A stretch of 64,000 bases of DNA from CADEED01 sp020442965 (GTDB taxonomy: Bacteria; Pseudomonadota; Gammaproteobacteria; Steroidobacterales; Steroidobacteraceae): contig JAWLAH010000009.1 in assembly GCA_041395525.1 (NCBI GenBank), positions 39,139 through 103,138 on the forward strand. The letters run 5' to 3'. This document shows, piece by piece, positions 27,374 to 38,000 of the stretch. Under the pieces are notes generated by a model. It was not told the DNA's origin. It did no database searches and saw only the letters and a program-made list of their open reading frames with translations. Positions within the stretch are counted from its first letter, which is position 1; each line of letters starts with the position of its first letter. Made by a program: the position numbers and the translations under genes.

Positions 27374-29752
27374 ATGGCCGCGCTGCGGTGGTGGCAGCGA
27401 GTACTGTTGGTACTGGTCGTCGTTGCCGTTCTCGCCGTCGCTGTCGCGACGATGTTGCTGCGCGGTTCGCTCGCGCGGCTGGACGGGTCGCGCAAGCTTT
27501 CTGGACTAACTACTAATATCAGGATCGAGCGCGATGAGCTCGGCACGGCCACGGTGCACGGTGCATCGCGTAGCGCGGTTGCTTACGGTCTGGGATTTGC
27601 GCACGCCCAGGATCGTTTCTTTCAGATGGATCTGTCACGACGATTGGCGGCCGGCGAGTTGTCGGAATTGTTTGGCGAAGCTACGCTCGAACAGGACCGC
27701 ACGGCGCGGCGTTGGCGATTTCGAGCGGCGGCTCGACAGGTCATGGCCGATGCAACCGAAGCTGATCGTGGAATCATCGAAGCGTACACGCGGGGCGTGA
27801 ATGCCGGGCTCGATGATCTCGGGTCACGACCGTTCGAATATTGGCTGCTGCGCCTGCAGCCGGCGCTCTGGCGGCCCGAGGATTCGGTGCTGGTCGTGTA
27901 CGCAATGTGGTGGGATCTGCAGCACGCCGAGATCGAACGCGAGCGGCAACGGGAGCGTGTTCTGGCCGCGGCACCGCCGGAGCTGGTGCAGTTTCTCTAT
28001 CGGCGCGGCACTGAGTTCGACGCGCCTATCGCGCAAACCGGAGCGCCAGCGCAGAACGCGCCGATCACGGGTTCCGAGGTCTTCGATCTACGTTCAGGCG
28101 ATCAGAGCGATTCCGATCGACCCAGTGTCGAACACGCGGTCGTGGGCAGTAACAATTGGGCAGTCGCGGGCGAGCTCACCGCGACCGGTGCGGCCCTCGT
28201 GGCCAATGACATGCACCTCGGATTGCGCGTGCCGCCGGTCTGGTATCGCTCGCGGCTGATCGTCGATGGCGGCGGGAATGCCGCCCCGCCGCTGGATTTG
28301 ATCGGTATCACGCTACCGGGCGTCCCAGCCTTGGTCGCGGGCTCCAATCGTCGGATCGCCTGGGGCTACACTAACAGTTACGGTGATTGGTCCGACGTCA
28401 GGCAAGTCGCGTGCAGCGATCGTTCGCTGACGATTGTGAGCGAGCAGATCGCGGTTCGTGATCACGCTGCCGTGCCGCTGTCGATCCGGGTGCCGATCGA
28501 TGCCGCGCTCAGCCACCAAGTCGTCGTCCAGGAATCGAGCGATGGCGAGCGCTGTACATTGGCCGCGTGGCTCGCTCGCGCTCGCGGTGCCACCAACTTT
28601 CGCATCTTCGGTCTCGAGCGTGCGCGATCGGTTGGCGCTGCACTCGAGTTGATGGCAACGGTCGGAATCCCGCAGCAGAACATTGTGATCGGCGATCAGG
28701 CGGGACGAATTGCGTGGTCGATATTGGGTCGGGTCCCGCGCGGGGAAGACGCCGAGCGTCTGTGGCGCGCAATCGAGTGGCGCGACGTGAGCGATCACCC
28801 CACCATTGTCGACCCCGCGATCGGCAGGATCTGGTCGGCGAATTCGCGTGCTGTCGATGGGCCGCTGGAAGAAGTGATCGGGAGCGATGAAGTCAACCTG
28901 GGTGTCGGCTATGACTTTGGCGCTCGAGCACAGCAAATTCGCGATCGGTTGTTGGCCGTGCCGCGCAACGCAACACCCGCGGATATGCTTGCCATTCAGC
29001 TCGACGACCGGGCAGTTGCAATGCAGCGCTGGCGCGATCTTCTCGTCTCGCTCCTCGATGAAGCCGCGCTGCGTGACAGTCCCCAGCGCGCCGAGTTCCA
29101 GCGGCTCATCGAACGCTGGGACGCTCATGCAGCGGTTTCCTCGGTGGGCTATCGCCTGGTGCGTACGTATCACGATCGAGTCTCGCAGGCGCAGTGGCAA
29201 GCCATTCTGCGGCGTCTCGATTTGCCAACCGACGGCATCGCGGCGCCGGCAAGCTTCGAAGCCGCGATCTGGCAGTTGGTCAACGATCAGCCAGCGAATT
29301 TCCTGGCGCCGGGCAGCAAGTCATGGCGTCAGTTTCTATTAGGGCAAGTGGATCGGACGATCAAGGATTTGCAGGACAGCTGCGAGTCACTCGCGACTTG
29401 CACCTGGGGAGAACGCACACCGGTCGCGATCCGTCACCCGCTGTCGGCTTCGATGCCCATCCTGGAGCGCTGGCTCGACATGCCGACCCTGCAATTGCCG
29501 GGCGACAACGACATGCCACGCGTGCAGGTGGGCGCTTTCGGTGCATCTGAGCGTTTTGCTGTCTCACCCGGCGCGGAAGAAGAGGGCTATCTACAACTGG
29601 CTGGCGGGCAGAGCGGCCATCCATTGTCGCCGTTTTACCGCGCCGGATTCCGCGATTGGGCGAGCGGGCGTCCGACACCCTTTTTGCCGGGGCCTGCCCT
29701 CCACAAGCTCGTATTATTGCCGCGCGAGACCCCCGCCGATGGAGAGCCCTGA
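27374..29752 (+). CDS. penicillin-acylase family Ntn hydrolase
   Basis: 792 aa precursor with an N-terminal membrane or signal segment (VLLVLVVVAVLAVAVATMLL), expected to be exported and self-cleaved into alpha and beta chains. The alpha region has YGLGFAHAQDRFFQMDLSRR; the beta chain would begin at the Ser of VVGSNNWAVAG (about residue 256), followed by ANDMHLGLRVPPVWY and the later GYTNSYGDWSDV. The family splits amides such as penicillins, acyl-homoserine lactones or polyamine conjugates; the substrate cannot be read here. It lies in a row with MoxR and VWA genes (3- and 11-bp spacings). Confidence 0.9.
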   Translation: MAALRWWQRVLLVLVVVAVLAVAVATMLLRGSLARLDGSRKLSGLTTNIRIERDELGTATVHGASRSAVAYGLGFAHAQDRFFQMDLSRRLAAGELSELFGEATLEQDRTARRWRFRAAARQVMADATEADRGIIEAYTRGVNAGLDDLGSRPFEYWLLRLQPALWRPEDSVLVVYAMWWDLQHAEIERERQRERVLAAAPPELVQFLYRRGTEFDAPIAQTGAPAQNAPITGSEVFDLRSGDQSDSDRPSVEHAVVGSNNWAVAGELTATGAALVANDMHLGLRVPPVWYRSRLIVDGGGNAAPPLDLIGITLPGVPALVAGSNRRIAWGYTNSYGDWSDVRQVACSDRSLTIVSEQIAVRDHAAVPLSIRVPIDAALSHQVVVQESSDGERCTLAAWLARARGATNFRIFGLERARSVGAALELMATVGIPQQNIVIGDQAGRIAWSILGRVPRGEDAERLWRAIEWRDVSDHPTIVDPAIGRIWSANSRAVDGPLEEVIGSDEVNLGVGYDFGARAQQIRDRLLAVPRNATPADMLAIQLDDRAVAMQRWRDLLVSLLDEAALRDSPQRAEFQRLIERWDAHAAVSSVGYRLVRTYHDRVSQAQWQAILRRLDLPTDGIAAPASFEAAIWQLVNDQPANFLAPGSKSWRQFLLGQVDRTIKDLQDSCESLATCTWGERTPVAIRHPLSASMPILERWLDMPTLQLPGDNDMPRVQVGAFGASERFAVSPGAEEEGYLQLAGGQSGHPLSPFYRAGFRDWASGRPTPFLPGPALHKLVLLPRETPADGEP

Positions 29753-29755
29753 TTC

Positions 29756-30631
29756 ATGACCCGAGAGACTGATTTGGCGAAGCGCGTCCGTTTTGCGGGC
29801 ACCAGCGACTATATCGCGACCGACGACTTGATGATGGCGGTCAACGCGGCGATCACCTTGTCGCGACCGCTGTTGATCAAGGGCGAGCCGGGCACCGGCA
29901 AGACACAATTGGCGCAGGAAATTGCGCGCTCGCTCGAGCGGCCGATTTTTGAGTGGCACATCAAGTCGACCAGCAAGGCACAGCAGGGCCTCTATGAGTA
30001 CGACGCGGTGTCGCGGCTGCGCGATTCGCAGTTGGGCGACGCTCGCGTCAAGGATATCGGGAACTATATTGTCCGGGGCAAATTATGGGAGGCCTTCGAG
30101 AGCGACGTGCAACCGGTATTGTTGATCGATGAGATCGACAAAGCAGACATCGAGTTTCCGAACGATCTGCTGCGCGAACTCGATCGCATGGAGTTCTATG
30201 TCTATGAGACGCGCGAGCTGGTCGAAGCACGGCATCGGCCCATCATCGTGATCACGAGCAACAACGAGAAGGAGCTCCCTGACGCATTTCTCCGCAGGTG
30301 TTTCTTCCACTACATCCGCTTCCCGGATGTCGAGACCATGCAGCGTATCGTCGATGTCCACTACCCCGGACTGAAACGCGAATTGTTAGCCGAAGCACTG
30401 GACGCCTTTTTCAAGGTTCGCGAGATGCCCGGCTTGAAGAAGAAGCCGTCGACGTCGGAACTTCTGGACTGGATCAAGTTACTGGTCGCGGAAGATGTCG
30501 CACCCGAGGCGCTGCGTACCGATGACCCCAAGAAGTCGATTCCGCCGCTGCATGGCGCGCTCCTGAAGAACGAACAGGACGTGCATCTGTTCGAGCAGCT
30601 CGTGTTCATGCATCGGCGCGCGGGTCGTTAG
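29756..30631 (+). CDS. MoxR-family AAA+ ATPase
   Basis: 291 aa. Walker A GEPGTGKTQ (about 43-51), Walker B VLLIDEIDKAD, sensor-1 region IVITSNNEKELPDAFLRRCFFHYI with arginine finger, the layout of the MoxR class. Such ATPases work with von Willebrand A proteins as chaperones that insert metals or activate enzymes. The next gene is exactly such a VWA protein (11 bp downstream), and the upstream acylase is 3 bp away, so the acylase or another periplasmic enzyme may be the client. Confidence 0.93.
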   Translation: MTRETDLAKRVRFAGTSDYIATDDLMMAVNAAITLSRPLLIKGEPGTGKTQLAQEIARSLERPIFEWHIKSTSKAQQGLYEYDAVSRLRDSQLGDARVKDIGNYIVRGKLWEAFESDVQPVLLIDEIDKADIEFPNDLLRELDRMEFYVYETRELVEARHRPIIVITSNNEKELPDAFLRRCFFHYIRFPDVETMQRIVDVHYPGLKRELLAEALDAFFKVREMPGLKKKPSTSELLDWIKLLVAEDVAPEALRTDDPKKSIPPLHGALLKNEQDVHLFEQLVFMHRRAGR

Positions 30632-30642
30632 CGGGCGACACG

Positions 30643-31872
30643 ATGCTGGTCCGCTTCTTCTTTCAATTGCGGACGGGTGGCGTGCCCGTTTCGCTGCCCG
30701 AGTTTCTGACGCTGCTCGAAGCACTGCAGCTGCGTGTGGCATGGCTGTCGGCCGACGAGTTTTACTACTTGGCGCGTATGGCGCTGGTGAAGGACGAGCG
30801 CCACTTCGATCGGTTTGACCGAGTTTTCGCCGAGTTTTTCGCAGGCGCCGAGCAGGTGTTCGAGAAAATTGCGGCGGAATTGCCGGCCGAATGGTTGCAA
30901 AAACTGGCGGAGCGCACGCTGACGGACGAAGAGAAGTCACGAGTGGCAGCGCTGGGTGGTTGGGAGAAATTGCTGCAAACCCTGCGCCAGCGATTGCGGG
31001 AGCAGAAATCACGTCATCAGGGCGGCAACAAGTGGATCGGCACTGCGGGCACCTCGCCTTTTGGTGCCTACGGTTACAATCCCGAGGGCATACGCATCGG
31101 GCAGACGGAATCGCGTCATCGCCGCGCGGTCAAAGTCTGGGACGCGCGCGAGTACCGCAACTTCGATGACAGCCTAGAGCTCGGCACGCGCAACCTGAAA
31201 ATGGCACTGCGTCGCTTACGTAAATTCGCGCGTCAGGGCATCGCGGACCAGCTCGATCTCGATGGCACTATCGATGCGACGGCCCGTAACGCTGGCTACC
31301 TCGATCTCAAACTCGTGCCGGAACGACGCAATGCCGTCAAGGTGTTGCTGTTTCTCGATGTGGGTGGGTCGATGGACGATCACATTCGCATCTGTGATGA
31401 GCTGTTTTCCGCTGCACGAAGCGAGTTCAAGCACCTCGAGCACTTCTATTTTCACAACTTTCTGTATGAACGTGTCTGGAAGGACAATCGACGCCGCATG
31501 ACAGAAGTCCTGCCGACAACTGAGCTGCTGCGCACTTACCACCGCGACTATCGGGTGATTCTGGTGGGCGACGCGACCATGAGCCCCTATGAGATCGTAC
31601 AACCGGGTGGCAGTGTCGAGCACTGGAACCAGGAGGCCGGGACAAAGTGGCTGGAGCGCCTGACGGCACACTTCCCGCAGCTCATTTGGCTCAACCCGGT
31701 CCCGCAGGAGCGGTGGGAGTGGACGCCGTCGATCAAAGTCACTCGTTCGCTACTGCAGGATCGCATGTTCCCGCTGACGCTCCACGGTCTCGACCAGGCG
31801 ATCGGCACTCTGCAGCGGCGCCACGTCCCTGCAGTGGCAACAATCAACCCGCCGGATCAGCCGCCGGCTTAG
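30643..31872 (+). CDS. VWA domain-containing (CoxE-like) protein
   Basis: 409 aa, cytosolic, no signal peptide. N-terminal helical region (MLVRFFFQLRTGGVPVSLPEFLTLLEAL), a middle stretch with GTSPFGAYGYNPEGIRIGQTESRHRRAVKVWD typical of MoxR-linked VWA partners, and a C-terminal VWA domain with the MIDAS motif LFLDVGGSMDDH (DxGxS) and a late GDATMSPYEI. It should bind the preceding MoxR ATPase. The 3' end overlaps the convergent peroxiredoxin by 29 bp. Confidence 0.9.
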   Translation: MLVRFFFQLRTGGVPVSLPEFLTLLEALQLRVAWLSADEFYYLARMALVKDERHFDRFDRVFAEFFAGAEQVFEKIAAELPAEWLQKLAERTLTDEEKSRVAALGGWEKLLQTLRQRLREQKSRHQGGNKWIGTAGTSPFGAYGYNPEGIRIGQTESRHRRAVKVWDAREYRNFDDSLELGTRNLKMALRRLRKFARQGIADQLDLDGTIDATARNAGYLDLKLVPERRNAVKVLLFLDVGGSMDDHIRICDELFSAARSEFKHLEHFYFHNFLYERVWKDNRRRMTEVLPTTELLRTYHRDYRVILVGDATMSPYEIVQPGGSVEHWNQEAGTKWLERLTAHFPQLIWLNPVPQERWEWTPSIKVTRSLLQDRMFPLTLHGLDQAIGTLQRRHVPAVATINPPDQPPA

Positions 31873-32404
31873 CTGCCAGCGCTTTGAGATCGGCTAACAC
31901 CATTGCCGAATGACCCTTCGGGTTCACGCTCTTGTAATGCTTGGCAATCCTGCCGCTGGGGTCGATCAAAAAGGTGTCGCGCCGTGCGACTTCCATTACG
32001 CCCAATGCCTTGTACAGAACGCCATAGGCTTTGGCGGTCGATTTCGTGGAGTCAGCGAGGATCGGAAAGGGGAGACTATGGTCTGCGGAGAACTTCTTGT
32101 GCGAGGCGACGTCATCGACACTGACGCCGAGAATAACGGCATCCGCGCGGCGGAACGCGAAAATGTTGTCGCGCAGTTCGCAGGCCTGCGTCGTGCAGCC
32201 GGGAGTATTGTCTTTGGGATAAAAGTACAGGACGACCCACTTGCCGCGGTGTTCTTCGAGCGTATTCCATTTGCCGGTCTGGTCCTGCAGTTTGAAAGCC
32301 GGGGCCATACCACCGACGGCGGGCGTCGAGTCTGTTTCGGCAACCGCAATCTGCAACGAGGCGGCGGCGAGTAGTGCAATTGCAACGTGGCGAAGTGCGC
32401 GCAT
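31844..32404 (-). CDS. exported peroxiredoxin (BCP/AhpC-TSA type)
   Basis: 186 aa with a signal peptide (MRALRHVAIALLAAASLQIAVAE), so probably periplasmic. The thioredoxin-like core follows: GKWVVLYFYPKDNTPGC, with peroxidatic Cys at about 70 and resolving Cys at about 75 in GCTTQAC, the spacing of BCP-type (atypical 2-Cys) enzymes. It reduces peroxides at the expense of thiols. Single gene; convergent with the VWA gene and divergent from the patatin gene. Confidence 0.9.
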   Translation of the reverse strand: MRALRHVAIALLAAASLQIAVAETDSTPAVGGMAPAFKLQDQTGKWNTLEEHRGKWVVLYFYPKDNTPGCTTQACELRDNIFAFRRADAVILGVSVDDVASHKKFSADHSLPFPILADSTKSTAKAYGVLYKALGVMEVARRDTFLIDPSGRIAKHYKSVNPKGHSAMVLADLKALAAKPAADPAG

Positions 32405-32439
32405 TGAGATCTCCGGCGATTGGCGGATGAGGGAGCTTG

Positions 32440-33573
32440 ATGGTGGATTCTAACAGTGTCGGACCAACCCCGCGGGTCGGCCTCATTCTGACGGGCGGCG
32501 GTGCGCGTGCGGCCTATCAGGTCGGCGTTCTCAAGGCGATCGCCGCGTTTACCGACCAGCAGCGCATTCCGTTTCCGATCGTTGTGGGGACGTCTGCTGG
32601 CGCCGTGGTCGCCAGCATCCTGGCGGCGGATGCGCATCGCTGGGAGCGCGCCGTGGCGGCACTCGAGGCGGTCTGGTCCAATTTTCGAGTCCAGCAGGTG
32701 TTTCGGGTGGACTCTTTCTCGGTACTGCGCTCTGGCCTGCACTGGGGACTGTCGCTATTGTCGGGGGGGCTGCTATTGTCCGCGCCGCACTCTTTGTTGA
32801 ATAACAACCCGTTGCGTCGCCTGCTCACTTATGTGACGGACTTCGAGGCGGTGCGTGCCCGTGTGGCCGATGGTTCGCTGCACGCGCTCGCACTCACCGC
32901 CACGAGTTATTCGAGCGCACATTCGGTTGCATTTTTCGAGGGCCACGAGAGTATCCCGGACTGGAATCGAGCGCAGCGCTACGGCCGCAGGACGCCGCTG
33001 GATCTCAACCATCTGATGGCGAGTCTTGGCATTCCCTTTCTGTTCCCGCCGGTGCAACTCGATGCCGAGTACTTTGGCGACGGTGCGATGCGCCAGACTG
33101 CTCCCTTGAGTCCCTGCATACATTTGGGCGCCGATCGCATTCTGGTGATCGGAGTGCGTCAAGCGCACGCTGGACCGCAACTTGCTCTCGGTACAACACC
33201 ACCGACACCTGGCCAGTTGTTTGGCTATATGCTGGATACGCTGTTCACCGACCAGATTGCCGGCGATCGCGAACAGTTGAACCGAGTCAACGATCTCGTA
33301 CGGGCCGCGCCCGAAGCGACCGTGGCTCGCCCGATTGAAACGCTGTTGATCGCACCGAGCGAGGATCCGAGCAGGCTGGCGGCACCGCATGTTGACAGCC
33401 TGCCGCGTGGTCTGCGTGGCTTGCTGCGCGTGATCGGCGCTCGCGACAGTGCCGGTAGCCTGCTGGCGAGCTATCTGATGTTTCAGGCCAACTACACGCG
33501 CGAACTGATCGACCTTGGTTATCGCGACGGCATGGCGCATCAGAGCGCGATCACGCGGTTCCTGGCGCCGTAG
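32440..33573 (+). CDS. patatin-like phospholipase
   Basis: 377 aa from the ATG at 32440, preceded at 4 nt by GGGAG. Patatin signatures: oxyanion-hole LTGGGARAAYQVGVLKAI, nucleophile elbow VGTSAGAVVA (Ser52) and the DGA/G motif FGDGAMRQTAPL with the catalytic Asp. There is no signal peptide, so it may act on the inner membrane from the cytosol or be secreted another way; lipid acyl hydrolase activity is inferred from the family. Stands alone between peroxiredoxin and mgtE. Confidence 0.92.
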   Translation: MVDSNSVGPTPRVGLILTGGGARAAYQVGVLKAIAAFTDQQRIPFPIVVGTSAGAVVASILAADAHRWERAVAALEAVWSNFRVQQVFRVDSFSVLRSGLHWGLSLLSGGLLLSAPHSLLNNNPLRRLLTYVTDFEAVRARVADGSLHALALTATSYSSAHSVAFFEGHESIPDWNRAQRYGRRTPLDLNHLMASLGIPFLFPPVQLDAEYFGDGAMRQTAPLSPCIHLGADRILVIGVRQAHAGPQLALGTTPPTPGQLFGYMLDTLFTDQIAGDREQLNRVNDLVRAAPEATVARPIETLLIAPSEDPSRLAAPHVDSLPRGLRGLLRVIGARDSAGSLLASYLMFQANYTRELIDLGYRDGMAHQSAITRFLAP

Positions 33574-33600
33574 CACACTCGGGAGCGGACCGCCCGCCTA

Positions 33601-34956
33601 TCACGTCAAGAACAGCGCACCCAGCCCTAACAACGTAGCGAAGCCAATACAGTCAGTGAAGGTCGTCAGGATCACGCCAGCCGACAGCGCGGGATCGATT
33701 TTCAGACGCCGCAGAATCAAGGGCACGAGTACGCCAACACCCGCGGCGGCGAGCAGGTTGACGAGCATCGCTGCGGCAATGATCGCCGCGATCTTCCAGG
33801 CGCCGAACCAGAATACGGTGACAGTGCCGACTACCACTGCCCATATCAGCCCATTCAGGCCACCCACCGCAATCTCTTTCCACAGCAGCCAACGGGCGTT
33901 CGCCCACTGAACCTGCCCGAGCGCGAGGCCACGAATGATCAAGGTCACGGTCTGCGTGCCAGCGATACCGCCCATGCTCGCCACGATCGGCATCAAGGCC
34001 GCAAGGGCTGCGACTTTTTCGATCGTGCCCTCGAAACGCGATACCACGAATGCGGCCAGGAAGGCCGTCATCAGATTGATGCCGAGCCACAAGAAGCGGC
34101 GGCGCGAGGAGGGGATCACGGCGGCGAACAGATCTTCCTCGTCGGGCAGGCCCGCCATCGACAGGAGCGAGTGCTCAGCTTCTTCGCGAATGACGTCCAC
34201 CACGTCATCGATCGTAATGCGGCCTAACAATTTGCCGTGTGGGTCGACGACCGCAGCAGACACCAGATCGCGATCCTGGAAAAGCTGCGCGACGTCATGG
34301 GCAGTCATATCGGGTACGATGCGCGGCGATTCAGACTCGAGACTCTCACCGACGACGGTGTCCTCGTCTTCAGTGAGCAGGCGAGTCAGCGGAATGGTGC
34401 CGAGGTAGCGGTCGTTGCGGTCGACCACAAACAGGCGATCGGTCTTGTCCGGCAGCTCACCACGCATCCGCAGATAGCGCAGCACCACTTGTACGGTCAC
34501 GTCGGCGCGCACACTCACCGTGTCGGTGTTCATCAGGCCGCCGGCCGTGTCTTCACCGTACGCGAGCACGGTGTTGAGCCGTTCACGATCGCTCTGGTCC
34601 ATCGAACGCAGCACCTGCCGCGTGACAGCTTCGGGCAGATCGCCTACCAGGTCGGCGAGGTCGTCGAGTTCCATGCCTTCGGCCGCCGCGACCAATTCTT
34701 CAGCATCCATGCCCTCGATCAACGATTGGCGCACGTTGTCGTTGAGTTCAACGAGGACGTCGCCCTCGAGTTCCGGATCGACGAATTCCCAGACCACTTC
34801 GCGCTGTGCGGCCGGCAAGGATTCCAGCAGCGAGGCGATCTCGGCAGGATGCATCGCGTTCACGAGCCGATGCGCAGAACGGAAGGTACCGTGAGCGAGC
34901 GCGTCGCGCAGAGCTGTAAGCCGTTCCGATTTGCCCGGTTTCAGTTCCGCGTTCAT
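33601..34956 (-). CDS. mgtE: magnesium transporter MgtE
   Basis: 451 aa. MgtE-type Mg2+ channel: N-terminal superhelical domain (HPAEIASLLESLPAAQREVVWEF, EELVAAAEGMELDDLADLVGDLP), then a pair of CBS domains (about 130-250, including DRLFVVDRNDRYLGTIPL and GKLLGRITIDDVVDVIREE), then five C-terminal membrane helices with MGGIAGTQTVTLIIRGLALGQV. The acidic N domain and CBS pair sense cytosolic Mg2+ and close the pore. No upstream leader element could be identified in the 71 bp before the peptidase gene. Confidence 0.94.
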   Translation of the reverse strand: MNAELKPGKSERLTALRDALAHGTFRSAHRLVNAMHPAEIASLLESLPAAQREVVWEFVDPELEGDVLVELNDNVRQSLIEGMDAEELVAAAEGMELDDLADLVGDLPEAVTRQVLRSMDQSDRERLNTVLAYGEDTAGGLMNTDTVSVRADVTVQVVLRYLRMRGELPDKTDRLFVVDRNDRYLGTIPLTRLLTEDEDTVVGESLESESPRIVPDMTAHDVAQLFQDRDLVSAAVVDPHGKLLGRITIDDVVDVIREEAEHSLLSMAGLPDEEDLFAAVIPSSRRRFLWLGINLMTAFLAAFVVSRFEGTIEKVAALAALMPIVASMGGIAGTQTVTLIIRGLALGQVQWANARWLLWKEIAVGGLNGLIWAVVVGTVTVFWFGAWKIAAIIAAAMLVNLLAAAGVGVLVPLILRRLKIDPALSAGVILTTFTDCIGFATLLGLGALFLT

Positions 34957-35027
34957 GACGCGCGCAAGTGTAACGCGCGCTCGCAGGCGGTGTTACGCCT
35001 CTCTGCGGCTAGCGTCGCCGTGCGCCG

Positions 35028-38000
35028 CTAGCGTGCGAGCAGTTCGACTTCGACGATACGTTGGATACCGTCCCGCAGGATGGTCGCTTTGACTTTGTCA
35101 CCCGGCGTATGCTGCTTGAGCGCGTTCGAGAATCCGCCCAAGCCATCGACAGCGACGCCGTCCAAAGCCATCAGGATGTCACCCGCCACGATGCCGGCGC
35201 GTGCGGCAGGTGAATCCGGCACGACCGATTCGGCTGTCACTCCCTTGCCCTGTGCCGCATAGTCCGGCACCAGTCCAAAGGTCACATGCCGCGAGCTGCC
35301 ATCCGCGCCGCCCGTTGGTTTGGCTGCTGCATCGATCGTAATCGTGAGCGGCGTCGGTCGTTGTGCCAGATAGTCGATCATCTCGCGCGCCACGCTCGCG
35401 ACTTTGACGAGTCCATCGACGTCGATCTTGTCCGCCGTGTCAGTCGGCCGGTGGTAGTCGAGCGTTGCCTTGGTAAAGAGCTGCACACCGGGAATGCCAT
35501 GGTCGATAAAGCTCTGCTGATCCGATGACTGCGAGGCGCCGGGTATGCTCTTCGTCGCAATTCCCGTCGTGAACGTGATGCCGCGCAGGACATGTTGCCA
35601 TTCGGTTGCGGTGCTGGTCGCCAGCGCGATGACTTCGCCATTGCCGAGGCGCCCCACGGTGTCAAGATTAACAACCGCCCGGATCCCGTCGAGCGCAATC
35701 GGTGTCGGGTTGGCGACGTAGTACTTCGAGCCATTGAGGCCCGATTCCTCGGCCGAGAACCCGATGAACACGATCGTGCGTGGCGGCGCGCCGGCCGCTG
35801 CCAGCGTTCGCGCCAATTCGATCATGACGGCGACGCCACTCGCATTGTCGTCCGCGCCGGGATGCAGCTGACCGACATCCTCGATCCGCACGCCCGGCCC
35901 GCTACGCCCAAGATGATCGTAGTGCGCCGAGACGATGACGGCCTGATTCGCGTACTCGGGATTCGAGCCGCGCAGCACGCCGATGACGTTACGCGTACGG
36001 ATGATCTGATTGGCGCCTTTCGGCGTGAACTCGAACGGCTGGAAGTAGGAGTCGCCGTTGCCCGGCACCAGTCCCGCGGCCTTGAACGCCGCAGCGACGT
36101 AATCTCCCGCCGCCACAAGACCCGGGGTGCCGAGGCCACGACCGTCGCGCGCCGGATCGGCGAGCCAGCGCACGCGCTCCATCATTGCGGCACCATCGAA
36201 CACGGTCGGCAGTGTCGCGAGCGGTTCGCGCGCTGGATACCTGTTAGCGCCCGGCGTGCTCGAGGCTGCTGATACTGCGTTCGCGGCTGGCAGGGCGACG
36301 TGCAATGGTGAGTCGGCGGCGATCCATTCACCCTTGGCCGTGTTGGCAGGTTCGGCGCCCGCGAATCCGAGGTACGAATACTTGCCGTAGTGCGGCAGTT
36401 TGCGCGCCAAGCCGTCGCCCGCGGCCAGCGGATCGACCGTGACCCAGGCTATGGCCTTCGCTGCATTGGTGGGATTGCGCCTGACGACCACGGTCGAATG
36501 GTCCTTGAATGGCATGTTGGTGCCCGCGGCGCTGATCGCGTCGTCAGATACGGAGTAGCCGATCGCCGGATCGGCCGCAAACCACTGTTGCGCGAGCGTA
36601 TTGTCGCGCCCGAAAAACCAGATGGCGCGATCTTTCGGCAACGCCATCCTGACGCTATCGAGACGTGTTTCGATCTTCTGTGCGTCTCCGCCCCCCCAGA
36701 ACTCGATCATCTTGCGGTAAGTAGCGAGCGCCGCTTCGTTCGCACGCGACGGCAACACAGCCACGACTTCCGGATCGCCGAACATTTGGCCGAGCGACGG
36801 TGCGGTCTCACGAACGTCGAGCAGACGGAACAGATCGAACTCCGGATCAACCTCGACTGACAAAGGTTCGGCCTTGGTGACAAACTCGAACTTTGTTTCG
36901 CGCTGGTTGCTTGCCACCGAAAACATCTCGATGCCCGTGGCGGTGCGCACGGCGATCGGTATATCGAGCGCGAACGGCGCAGCCTTCTGTACCTGCCGCA
37001 GGGTCCCGCGAACGGTGTACGACTCGGCAGCCGGGCCGCTGCGTTGCGACTTGACGTCCGCGACGCGCAGATCCGGTGCGCCGGTGCGCGTGACCCACTG
37101 TTCATACATTGGCACGAGATCGGTGTTGGCCGCGGCGCCGAATGCGCGCGCAAGATCCATGAAGGTAGCGCGCGTGCCGCGCTTTTCACGATAGAACGCC
37201 TGCAAGCCGCGTTTGAAGGCGTCGTCGCCGATTTTGCGCCGGGTCATGTGAAAGAGCATCAATGCCTTGCCGTAGCCAACCGCTTCGGTGGCCGGGCTGT
37301 GACGCGAGCGAAACTCGGTCAAGGGAAAGTCGTGGCCGTCGCGCACGAAGTCGCGATATTTCTTCAGTGTATCGCGCCGGTATTCGGCGCCCTGTCCCTG
37401 CTGTTCTTTGTACAGGTGGTCCGCGAGGTAGGCTGTCAGGCCCTCACACCAGTTGCCACTGGCGTAGTCGACAAAGACGCCGTTGCCCCACCAGTTGTGC
37501 AGGATTTCGTGCGGATAGGAAGAGGTGAGAATGAACGGAAAGCGGATGATCTGTGGGCCTAACAAGGTGAAGCTCGGCATGCCGTAACCGGTTTCCCAGA
37601 AGTTCTCGACCAGCGCGAACTTCTCGTACGGGTAGGTGCCAATCAGTCCACGATACATCTCGAGAATGCGCGCCGTAGCTTCCAGGTACTTCGCAGCGAG
37701 CGCATCGTCCGCCTTGCGCAGGTAGACCTCGGCCGTGACCGCGCCCGCAGCGCGTGCGTAGCGTGTCAGCGGACCGCCGACAATGTGCAGCTCATCGAGC
37801 GGCGCGTCTGAGTGCCAGTGTGTGATGCCCTCGGCGTCGCGCGCCGAGCCGTTGCCGGGGCTGATCAGCTGCCAACCCGCCGGCGATCGTGCTGTCAGTT
37901 CAAACGTGAACAACGTGTCGCCGAGATACGGGTACCAGAGCGTGCTGCCCGCGAGGTAGACGCCGTCATTGTCGATGATGCCAGCGGTTTCGTTGAAGCC

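Noticed and set aside
32773..33576. 267-codon minus-strand frame within the patatin gene
   Set aside because: Shadow frame; the plus-strand patatin motifs are unambiguous.
34977..35027. GCTAGCG-containing inverted repeat between mgtE and the M1-M28 gene
   Set aside because: A 7-bp palindrome-based stem with no T run and in part inside a stop codon; too weak to call a terminator.
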